Source: Clostridiales bacterium
Lineage (GTDB): Bacteria > Bacillota > Clostridia > Lachnospirales > Lachnospiraceae
Length of the DNA: 6,547 bases
Assembly: GCA_021203285.1 (NCBI GenBank)
Contig: JAJQBM010000101.1
Location: 1 to 6,547 of the forward strand
Reading direction: 5' to 3'
Shown in pieces: positions 1 to 4,963 of the stretch. The notes under the pieces were generated by a model. That model was not told where the DNA came from. It saw nothing but the letters and a program-made list of their open reading frames with translations, and did not search any database. A program made the position numbers and the translations under genes. Position 1 is the first letter of the stretch. Each line of letters begins with the position of its first letter.

Positions 1-37
1 TATGCTAGTATCTAACCATAAAAGCATATTTTTGTTT
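1..37 (+). terminator. Possible intrinsic terminator tail of a gene left of the window
   Basis: TATGCT (1-6) can pair with AGCATA (23-28), and the right arm runs straight into TTTTTGTTT (29-37). The visible stem is only 6 bp with a 16-nt loop, so it is weak as it stands. The stem may extend left beyond the window. No part of an upstream gene is visible, so this is a low-confidence inference. Confidence 0.25.
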
Positions 38-68
38 ATTTGATAAACATAGGGCAGTGTGTTATGAG
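33..68 (+). promoter_or_regulatory. Candidate rpn promoter with overlapping palindrome
   Basis: TTGATA (40-45) and TATGAG (63-68) are separated by 17 bp, giving 5/6 and 4/6 matches to the sigma-A -35 and -10 consensus. A perfect inverted repeat, TGTTTAT-TTG-ATAAACA (33-49), lies across the -35, where a repressor could act. Transcription would start near 75 and leave a leader of about 210 nt before the nuclease start codon. No regulator is identifiable from this sequence; the promoter call is inference from hexamer match and spacing. Confidence 0.4.
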
Positions 69-270
69 AGAGGCACCTGTCTTGTGGTGACAGATCTATA
101 CTTCCTCCGGGTAGCAGTAGCCCGGACGGTAGTTTCCATTTCTTCTGTATCCATGAAAATTCATGCTTTTAGATTCAAATTTACAAAGCAGGGGTTTTCA
201 TAATAAGGAATGCAGAAAGTGGAGAGGAGTTTTGCCATCGAGTGAGATACCCTTGCAGTTCAACAGACTG
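69..270 (+). other. Non-coding leader upstream of the Rpn gene, with small hairpins
   Basis: No convincing coding frame is seen here. Small inverted repeats are present: CTGTC/GACAG (77-81/89-93), TCCGGG/CCCGGA (106-111/121-126), and the palindrome CATGAA-AA-TTCATG (152-165). A TATACT hexamer at 97-102 has no good -35. The region does not match a riboswitch or structured RNA class that I recognise. It may be the 5' leader of the nuclease transcript or simply intergenic DNA. Confidence 0.4.
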
Positions 271-283
271 GAGGAGGTATTTT

Positions 284-1312
284 ATGGGTGGGAAACAAAA
301 GACGCGATTGAAACCGGATGTCATCGTAAAGGATTACTGGAGCAGCAATGCGGAGTTCGCGGATTTGTTTAATGCAGCTTTGTTTCATGGTGAGCAGGTG
401 ATCCATCCAGAGGAGCTTGCGGACGGCGATACGGATAGTTCCGTTGTCAAAGAACAGAGCGGCGGTATTCCGGAAACTGTCAGGGACGCGAGGGACGGAT
501 TCAAGGTTCATAAGAGGTCGACGGCACATGGTGTGGAGCTTGTGCTGCTTGGGCTGGAAAATCAGGAGCGGGTTCACTATGCGATGCCTATGCGGGTGAT
601 GGGGTATGATCACAGTGTTTATCAGAAACAGTATAATGAAAATGCAAAGAGGTTTCGCGCTTCTGTAAAAAAGAGCAGTGCAAAAAGGGAAACAATTCAG
701 ATTGAGAAAAAAGAAAGAATCAGCGAGGATGAATTTTTGTCCGGGATGCGGAGGACAGACCGGTTTATACCAGTAGTGACTATTGTGGTCTATTATGGTG
801 AGAAACCGTGGGACGGGGCAAAATCCCTGCACGAGATGCTGGACATACCGGAGCCGCTGAGACGGTATGTGAATGATTATCACATGGTATTGATAGAGGC
901 GAGGGAAAACAGGCTGTGTTTTCATAATAAAAACAACAGGGATTTCTTTAACCTGCTTGAGATTATCCTTGACACAGATATGTCAAAAAAAGACGCGAAG
1001 GAAAAAGCGATACAATATTGTGAAAAGAATAAGGCAGATAAGGATGTGGTAATCGCGGCCGCAGGGGCGACGAATACAAAGCTGGATTATAATGTGCTGG
1101 CAAAGAAGGAGGGCGATATAATGTGTACATTGTTTGAGGAGATTGCAAAAGAGGGTAGAGAAGAGGGCAGAAAAGAGGGCAGAGAAGTGGAACGCAGCAG
1201 GATGAATTCTCTGATTCTGAAACTGTCAGAGCTTGGACGGCTGGATGATATCACGCGTGCCGCTGAAGATCGTGCATATCAGGAATCATTGTTGCAGAAG
1301 TTTGGGTTATGA
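284..1312 (+). CDS. Rpn family recombination-promoting nuclease / putative transposase
   Basis: A 342-residue protein of the Rpn/YhgA-like PD-(D/E)XK family: DNA endonucleases first described as promoting RecA-independent recombination and later linked to phage defence. The ATG at 284 is chosen because GGAGG at 272-276 precedes it at 7 nt; the GTG at 242 has no such site. The probable catalytic core is D71, E92 and Q94 (motif LENQ, 91-94), followed by the family block HYAMPMR (98-104), then FLSG (151-154), VVYYG...WDG (168-178) and SLHEML (181-186). The C-terminal quarter is charged and helical with EGRE/EGRK repeats (290-301), usual for Clostridial members. Base composition is visibly more AT-rich than the aro genes, fitting an accessory gene. 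It converges on tmcAL with a 4-bp gap. The family call is firm; substrate and biological role are not known from sequence. Confidence 0.9.
   Translation: MGGKQKTRLKPDVIVKDYWSSNAEFADLFNAALFHGEQVIHPEELADGDTDSSVVKEQSGGIPETVRDARDGFKVHKRSTAHGVELVLLGLENQERVHYAMPMRVMGYDHSVYQKQYNENAKRFRASVKKSSAKRETIQIEKKERISEDEFLSGMRRTDRFIPVVTIVVYYGEKPWDGAKSLHEMLDIPEPLRRYVNDYHMVLIEARENRLCFHNKNNRDFFNLLEIILDTDMSKKDAKEKAIQYCEKNKADKDVVIAAAGATNTKLDYNVLAKKEGDIMCTLFEEIAKEGREEGRKEGREVERSRMNSLILKLSELGRLDDITRAAEDRAYQESLLQKFGL
1088..1112 (+). promoter_or_regulatory. Internal -10 hexamer and strong Shine-Dalgarno inside rpn
   Basis: A perfect TATAAT lies at 1088-1093 inside the Rpn coding frame. A start site about 7 nt downstream (near 1100) would leave a leader of about 20 nt containing AAGGAGG (1106-1112), which is 8 nt before the in-frame ATG at 1121. 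The -35 region is poor: the best is GCGACG at 1067-1072 with a 15-bp spacer. Promoter activity is therefore uncertain, while the ribosome binding site is very good. Confidence 0.45.
1121..1312 (+). CDS. Putative intragenic small protein from the 3' end of rpn (RpnS-like)
   Basis: An in-frame ATG (codon 280 of the nuclease) has a near-ideal ribosome binding site, AAGGAGG with an 8-nt spacer. It would give a 63-residue protein identical to the nuclease C-terminus: MCTLFEEIAKEG, then EGR repeats, then a helical tail ending in LLQKFGL. In E. coli, rpn genes are known to encode a small C-terminal product (RpnS) from an internal start, and that product binds and blocks the toxic full-length nuclease. 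The geometry here is the same, so by analogy this would be an intragenic antitoxin. What is seen: the start signals and reading frame. What is inferred: that it is translated separately and inhibits the nuclease. The internal site could instead be chance, since KEG-type residues before MC are common in this family. Confidence 0.5.
   Translation: MCTLFEEIAKEGREEGRKEGREVERSRMNSLILKLSELGRLDDITRAAEDRAYQESLLQKFGL
1151..1186 (+). repeat. Three tandem 12-nt repeats encoding EGR(E/K)
   Basis: Units GAGGGTAGAGAA (1151-1162), GAGGGCAGAAAA (1163-1174) and GAGGGCAGAGAA (1175-1186) lie head to tail in frame, encoding EGRE-EGRK-EGRE. Slippage would add or drop four residues without a frameshift, changing the length of the charged helix just after the internal start. 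Such EGR/EGK runs are typical of Clostridial Rpn proteins. Confidence 0.8.
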
Positions 1313-1316
1313 TTAA

Positions 1317-1349
1317 TCAGAATACCAGCATTGGCTGCCGGTATTCTGA
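1317..1349. terminator. Hairpin at the rpn/tmcAL convergent junction
   Basis: TCAGAATACC (1317-1326) pairs perfectly with GGTATTCTGA (1340-1349), a 10-bp stem with a 13-nt loop. It starts 5 nt after the rpn stop and is followed on the plus strand only by CTTTAA, so it is a weak intrinsic terminator at best. It lies inside the last eleven codons of tmcAL. The 10-bp palindrome TGATTAATCA (1310-1319) beside it contains the TGA stop codons of both genes. Confidence 0.5.
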
Positions 1350-2645
1350 CTTTAACCGGCTGCCGGAGCAGGTAAAAAGGATTCGTTTATAGATTTCGGA
1401 AGAACGCAGGGTAAGATCGAGCAAGCGATTTTGCCCTGCGTTTAATTTGTCCCCGTTTTTGGCAAGCTGTGTCAGAATCTGTATGTCTGCCTGTGACTGC
1501 ATGGCTTTCAGCAGAGGTACCGCTTCCCGCCGGAAGCCAAGAACGCGCGCAAAGGGAGCGTGGCTGTAGGAAGCGGAGAGCTGCAGATCTTCTTTCGTGA
1601 TATCCAGAAGAACCTGTGCCAGATACCGGCTGACGGCCGTGTATGTCTGGTTTTTGGCCTTGAGCAGGGCAGCAAAGGATGTCCAGCTCTCGAAATTTTC
1701 CAGAAGGTTTTCCGTGCGGAAGGCGAGCCCGGAGTTGTCGGGGCCGAAGCAGGAAAGCCGCTCCTTTCTTTCGGTAAGTGCGTAAAACAGAAGGTCGGAG
1801 AAATCGTTTTCGCAGAGACACCGGTGGTTGACTGCGGCATATTGCAGGGTATCTGCGATGTCTGTCGGGACACAGTTTGCGAACGAATCATTTGCTGCGG
1901 CCGCATGAGCTTGCGGGGGCACGAATGACTTGTGAAAATGGCTGGTATGGTTGTGGCGGCTGTCTGATAACAGATAATTCCGTATCGCGGTGGCGGAGCA
2001 ATATTCACCGGACAGGTCGGCATCGTGGTAGGCGCTTCCTTGTCGGGGAATCATGCAAAGAGCCAGTGAGCTGTTTCGCTTGCGGATTGCCTTTGCGTAT
2101 TCCAGAGCGAGGATATTGTTCGGCTCGGAGAGGAGCTGCCGGAGCGAAGATGCAGACTTTGTCTTCGCGTCGCCGATATCGTTTCTCAGATACTGCTCTG
2201 CCGCCATTTCTCTGGCTTTCGGGAAGGTGAACCCCTCCCTTGTATATGAAGCGAGAAGATGCCGATATTCCTCTGGTTCGTCGGCGAGCAGTGCGGTGAC
2301 TTTTTCAAAAAGACCGGGATCAGCATCGGCGTTTTCGCAGCCGCAGCTCACAACATCCACCACACCCAGCCGGTCAAGCAGGGAGATGCCGCCCATGGCG
2401 AACCCTTCCGCGCTGGAGAGGGCAGCAGTGACAGGGAGCTCCACGACAAGATCCGCGCCGTGGCGCAAGGCCATGTCGACGCGGTCATATTTGGTTAGGA
2501 TCGCCGGCGCCCCGCGCTGGACAAAGTCACCGCTCATGACGACGATTACATAGTCCGCACCGGCGCGGCGGCGTGGCTCTTCGATATGAAACTGATGCCC
2601 GCTGTGGAACGGGTTGTATTCGGCAATGATTCCCGCTGCTTTCAT
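1317..2645 (-). CDS. tmcAL: tRNA(Met) cytidine acetate ligase (TmcAL, YlbM family)
   Basis: A 442-residue cytoplasmic enzyme that uses ATP and acetate to make N4-acetylcytidine at wobble position 34 of elongator tRNA-Met, sharpening AUG decoding. The frame runs open a further 47 codons upstream, but the protein clearly begins at the ATG at 2645: MKAAGIIAEYNPFHSGH is the family N-terminus. Visible motifs are the nucleotidyltransferase HSGH (residues 14-17), SGDFVQRG (38-45), ELPV (69-72), PNNILALEY (175-183) and SATAIR (217-222). The ribosome binding site is modest (AGGA, about 10 nt upstream). Length is slightly above B. subtilis TmcAL (about 415), with a low-complexity His/Ser/Ala stretch near residues 228-262. 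It lies 55 bp downstream of the DAHP synthase gene with no terminator visible between, so it is probably co-transcribed. Its last codons form the junction hairpin with rpn. Confidence 0.93.
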   Translation of the reverse strand: MKAAGIIAEYNPFHSGHQFHIEEPRRRAGADYVIVVMSGDFVQRGAPAILTKYDRVDMALRHGADLVVELPVTAALSSAEGFAMGGISLLDRLGVVDVVSCGCENADADPGLFEKVTALLADEPEEYRHLLASYTREGFTFPKAREMAAEQYLRNDIGDAKTKSASSLRQLLSEPNNILALEYAKAIRKRNSSLALCMIPRQGSAYHDADLSGEYCSATAIRNYLLSDSRHNHTSHFHKSFVPPQAHAAAANDSFANCVPTDIADTLQYAAVNHRCLCENDFSDLLFYALTERKERLSCFGPDNSGLAFRTENLLENFESWTSFAALLKAKNQTYTAVSRYLAQVLLDITKEDLQLSASYSHAPFARVLGFRREAVPLLKAMQSQADIQILTQLAKNGDKLNAGQNRLLDLTLRSSEIYKRILFTCSGSRLKSEYRQPMLVF

Positions 2646-2700
2646 GAGGCTGATGTCCTGTCTGTGTAGGGGATTCTGAAAAATGGATTGCGAAAATGCA

Positions 2701-3729
2701 TCACGCGATTTCCGCGATATGGTAGAGCAGTTTTTCGGTCTCATCCCAGCCAAGGCAGGGGTCTGTGATAGACTTTCCGTAGACATGTTCGCCGATTTTT
2801 TGGCTGCCGGGCTCGATGTAGCTCTCCACCATGACGCCCTTTACAAGCGTGCGGATTTTCGGGCTGATGGAGCGGTTGTGGAGAATCTCGTCCACAATCC
2901 GGATCTGCTCCATGTATTTTTTCCCGGAGTTGGAGTGGTTCGCGTCCACGATACAGGCCGGGTTGACAAGGTCCATCTGCTCATACATATTGTGCAGGCG
3001 GATCAGGTCCTCGTAGTGGTAGTTCGGGAGCGTCACGCCGCGCTTGTTGACCGCGCCCCGGAGAATAACATGGGCGAGCGGGTTGCCGCTGGTGTCCACC
3101 TCCCATCCGCGGTGGGTAAAATGGTGTGGGTGCTGCGCCGCGTAGACAGAATTCAACATCACGGAGAGATCGCCGCTGGTCGGATTCTTCATACCGCTGG
3201 CCACGTCAAAACCGCTGACGGTCAGGCGATGCTGCTGGTCCTCCACGGAGCGGGCGCCGATTGCCACATAGGAGAGAAGATCGTCCACATAATCCCAGTT
3301 CTCCGGGTAGAGCATCTCATCCGCCGCTGAGAGTCCGGTCTCCTCGATCGCGCGCAGATGGAGCATCCGGACAGCGATCAGCCCAGCCACCATGTCCGGC
3401 TTTGCTTCCGGATCCGGCTGGGTCGCGATCCCCTTGTAGCCTTCTCCGGTGGTGCGGGGTTTGTTCGTATAAATGCGGGGAATGAGAATCAGGCGGTCCT
3501 TCGTCTGCTCATTGACCCGTGCAAGCCGGTGAATGTAATCCATGACCGGCTCCTCACTGTCTGCCGAACACGGCCCGATGATGACCAGAAACTTGTCCGA
3601 CTCCCCGCGGATCACCGCGCTGATCTGGGCGTCCCGCTCCTCCTTCAGCGCCTGTAACTCCGCGCTCAGAGGAAACTCCCTCTTAATCTCTGCCGGGGAC
3701 GGCAGCTCTCTCAAATATGTGAAACTCAT
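2701..3729 (-). CDS. aroF: 3-deoxy-7-phosphoheptulonate (DAHP) synthase, class I AroFGH type
   Basis: A 342-residue enzyme condensing phosphoenolpyruvate and erythrose 4-phosphate to DAHP, the committed step of aromatic amino acid biosynthesis. Motifs in order: GPCSADSEEP (52-61, metal ligand C54), KPRTTGEGYKG (90-100), GARSVEDQQHR (158-168), KNPTSGD (181-187), DANHSNSGK (262-270, ligand H265), VESYIEPG (301-308, ligand E302) and GKSITDPCLGW (318-328, ligand D323). All four metal ligands are present. The N-terminal LPSPAEIKREFPLS segment is the part that in E. coli homologues helps bind the feedback inhibitor; whether Phe, Tyr or Trp inhibits this one cannot be told, so the letter in aroF is nominal. 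AGGAG (3742-3738) stands 8 nt before the ATG. It lies downstream of aroE across a 201-bp gap and upstream of tmcAL. Confidence 0.95.
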   Translation of the reverse strand: MSFTYLRELPSPAEIKREFPLSAELQALKEERDAQISAVIRGESDKFLVIIGPCSADSEEPVMDYIHRLARVNEQTKDRLILIPRIYTNKPRTTGEGYKGIATQPDPEAKPDMVAGLIAVRMLHLRAIEETGLSAADEMLYPENWDYVDDLLSYVAIGARSVEDQQHRLTVSGFDVASGMKNPTSGDLSVMLNSVYAAQHPHHFTHRGWEVDTSGNPLAHVILRGAVNKRGVTLPNYHYEDLIRLHNMYEQMDLVNPACIVDANHSNSGKKYMEQIRIVDEILHNRSISPKIRTLVKGVMVESYIEPGSQKIGEHVYGKSITDPCLGWDETEKLLYHIAEIA

Positions 3730-3744
3730 ATTGTGTTCTCCTGT

Positions 3745-3758
3745 ATTCTATGTAGAAT
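3745..3758. promoter_or_regulatory. 14-bp palindrome next to the DAHP synthase ribosome binding site
   Basis: ATTCTA-TG-TAGAAT is a perfect inverted repeat two bases upstream of the AGGAG site (3742-3738, minus strand). It could be an operator, or as RNA a small hairpin close to the ribosome binding site. No trp-type or T-box element accompanies it. The call rests only on symmetry and placement. Confidence 0.3.
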
Positions 3759-3773
3759 TTATGAAACGTTGGC

Positions 3774-3916
3774 GGAGATACACACAATAACACTTCAAAA
3801 GCGGGTAGTTCGGAGCCGCCGGTCCTTAGCGGCTGTATTTTAGCCGCTTATGTACCGCTGCGTGCGGAGTCTAGCGAGAGCGTGCCCGCGTTGAAGTCGT
3901 TATTGTATGTATCTCC
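3774..3916. repeat. 143-bp inverted-repeat element between aroE and the DAHP synthase gene
   Basis: The ends, 3774-3798 and 3891-3916, are inverted copies: GGAGATACA(C/T)ACAATAAC, an optional G, then ACTTCAA. They differ by one substitution and one 1-base insertion. Pairing continues inward (GCGGG 3801-3805 with CCCGC 3885-3889). The core holds AGCGGCT/AGCCGCT (3828-3834/3842-3848, 7-nt loop) and CCGC-TGCGT-GCGG (3855-3867). An alternative stem AGCCGC/GCGGCT (3814-3819/3829-3834) would compete for the same strand. The element is non-coding, and together with its flanks it fills most of the gap. It starts 14 bp after the aroE stop. Terminal repeats, size and no ORF suggest a MITE-like element; no target-site duplication is obvious. 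As RNA it would be one large branched hairpin between two operon genes. Confidence 0.75.
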
Positions 3917-3930
3917 TAATCATATAATCC

Positions 3931-4797
3931 TTATGAGTCAATGATTTCATCCTTTATCAGCTCCACCGGCATTTCCTCCCCGGTCCAGCACCTAAAGGAA
4001 GCCGCGCCCTGAAACAGCATCATGCTCAGCCCGTTGTAAGCCGGGCAGCCGGCCTTTTCGGCCATCTCGCAGAGCATGGTGTGCCGCGGGTTATATACAA
4101 TATCGTAGACAACCAGATCCGGATGAAGAAGAGAGGCATCCGGGATCGGGCAGGTCTCCGCGCGCGGCGCCATGCCGACGCTGGTTGCGTTGACCAGAAT
4201 CACACTCTCCGCAATGCTTTTTCTCATCTGTTCAATGTCATCGAAGGGGTATACGCGGACGGTGCAGCCGGTTCGCTCCTGCACCCGCCCGGCAAACGCC
4301 AGCGTCTGTTCAAATACCTCCGGGCGCTTCCGGCGGAAAATATCGATCTCGGAAACCCCGTCCTGGGATGCCTGGCTGATGATGGCCGTCGCCTCGCGGC
4401 CGGCGCGGAGAATGGTCTTTTTTTTCCCGATAATATCGTGCCCGTAATCCGCCACGGAGCGCATAAAGCCTTCGCCGTCCGTCGTGTGGCCAATCATGCG
4501 GCCGTCCCTCAATATGACAGTATTGCAGGCGCCTGCCAACTGAGAGGCGGGCGTCAGTTCATCCATGTATTCCCTGATCTTTACCTTGCAGGGCATTGTC
4601 ACATTGTAGCCCTTCACCCCGATCTCCTGCAATCCGTACACGACTTTTGCGAGATCCGACTGTCCGACATCAAACGCCAGATAGACATAATCCAACCCCA
4701 GCGCCTGAAACGCCAGATTGTGCATTTTGGGGGAAATACTGTGTGAGACCGGACTGCCGATGAGGCCGGTCAGCCCGGTTTTTCCTGAAATCTCCAT
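3931..4797 (-). CDS. aroE: Shikimate dehydrogenase (AroE), altered nucleotide-binding loop
   Basis: A 288-residue AroE family protein, expected to reduce 3-dehydroshikimate to shikimate with NADPH. The frame is open to 5220, but the ATG at 4797 fits the family start (KTGLTGLIGSPVSHSISP) and has AAGGA (4810-4806) 8 nt upstream. The substrate side is intact: S20 and S22 (SHSIS), NVTMPCK with catalytic K71, CNTV (N92), TTDG (D107), NATSVGM (203-209), YNPRHT (235-240) and NGLSMMLFQGAA with Q263. The odd part is the NADP loop. Relatives have L-G-A-G-G-A-A at the turn after the first strand; here residues 130-136 read L-R-A-G-R-E-A. Two expected glycine codons are CGC (from GGC by one base), and the usual N of the following NRK motif is R155. 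The enzyme may have changed cofactor use, be impaired, or carry sequence errors. It diverges from aroD and probably leads the operon with the DAHP synthase gene and tmcAL. Confidence 0.9.
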   Translation of the reverse strand: MEISGKTGLTGLIGSPVSHSISPKMHNLAFQALGLDYVYLAFDVGQSDLAKVVYGLQEIGVKGYNVTMPCKVKIREYMDELTPASQLAGACNTVILRDGRMIGHTTDGEGFMRSVADYGHDIIGKKKTILRAGREATAIISQASQDGVSEIDIFRRKRPEVFEQTLAFAGRVQERTGCTVRVYPFDDIEQMRKSIAESVILVNATSVGMAPRAETCPIPDASLLHPDLVVYDIVYNPRHTMLCEMAEKAGCPAYNGLSMMLFQGAASFRCWTGEEMPVELIKDEIIDS

Positions 4798-4870
4798 CGT
4801 AAAAATCCTTTCTGTGCGAAACACCGCGGTTGGATCTGCAATGCCGCCCCTGATAAATTGCTTACAGTTT

Positions 4871-4899
4871 AGAATAAAACAAGGCGGAAATAAAGTCAA
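4871..4899 (-). promoter_or_regulatory. aroE promoter
   Basis: Read on the minus strand, TTGACT (4899-4894) and TATTCT (4876-4871) are separated by exactly 17 bp, a good sigma-A promoter. The start site would be near 4864, leaving a leader of about 66 nt before the aroE ATG, too short for a T-box. Its -35 is 4 bp from the -35 of the divergent aroD promoter. Confidence 0.7.
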
Positions 4900-4905
4900 T
4901 GACTT
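4893..4905. promoter_or_regulatory. Shared palindrome between the aroE and aroD -35 boxes
   Basis: AAGTCA-A-TGACTT is a perfect 13-bp inverted repeat. It covers the aroE -35 and touches the first bases of the aroD -35, so a protein bound here would affect both divergent promoters. The symmetry may partly be a by-product of two back-to-back TTGAC-like hexamers. The regulator is unknown. Confidence 0.4.
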
Positions 4906-4932
4906 GCGTCTTTTTTGGGGATAGGCTATACT
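4904..4932 (+). promoter_or_regulatory. aroD promoter
   Basis: TTGCGT (4904-4909) and TATACT (4927-4932) have a 17-bp spacer. Transcription would start around 4939, about 25 nt before the aroD ATG, leaving room only for the ribosome binding site (AAGGGGA at 4950-4956). Confidence 0.65.
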
Positions 4933-4942
4933 GATATCAGTA
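4929..4942. promoter_or_regulatory. 14-bp palindrome over the aroD -10 and start site
   Basis: TACTGATATCAGTA is a perfect even palindrome. It overlaps the second half of the aroD -10 hexamer and the predicted start site, a classic position for a repressor operator. No known consensus is assigned. Confidence 0.4.
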
Positions 4943-4963
4943 ATGTGAGAAGGGGATGGGATT

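Noticed and set aside
260..925. 221-codon open frame on the minus strand opposite rpn
   Set aside because: It is antisense to a clear family gene, has no recognisable domain, and its Cys/His/Pro-rich composition is that of a shadow frame.
2646..2786. Upstream extension of tmcAL by 47 codons
   Set aside because: It would overlap the end of the DAHP synthase gene, and the extra residues match nothing in the family, whose members start at MKA-GII-EYNPFH.
3730..3800. Separate promoter for the DAHP synthase gene (TTGTGT with CATAAA, 18 bp)
   Set aside because: Only 3/6 and 4/6 matches in AT-rich DNA; not good enough to list.
3774..3916. Insertion with target-site duplication
   Set aside because: The bases flanking the inverted repeats (GTTGGC left, TAATCA right) are not copies of each other. 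Mobility is suggested only by the terminal repeats.
4081..4746. 221-codon open frame on the plus strand opposite aroE
   Set aside because: It is entirely antisense to a recognisable AroE, with no domain. GC-rich codons commonly open such shadow frames.
4798..4864. T-box-like string (ACCGCGG then TTTCGC) in the aroE leader
   Set aside because: The leader is only about 66 nt, the T-box core TGGNACC is missing, and there is no specifier loop or terminator.
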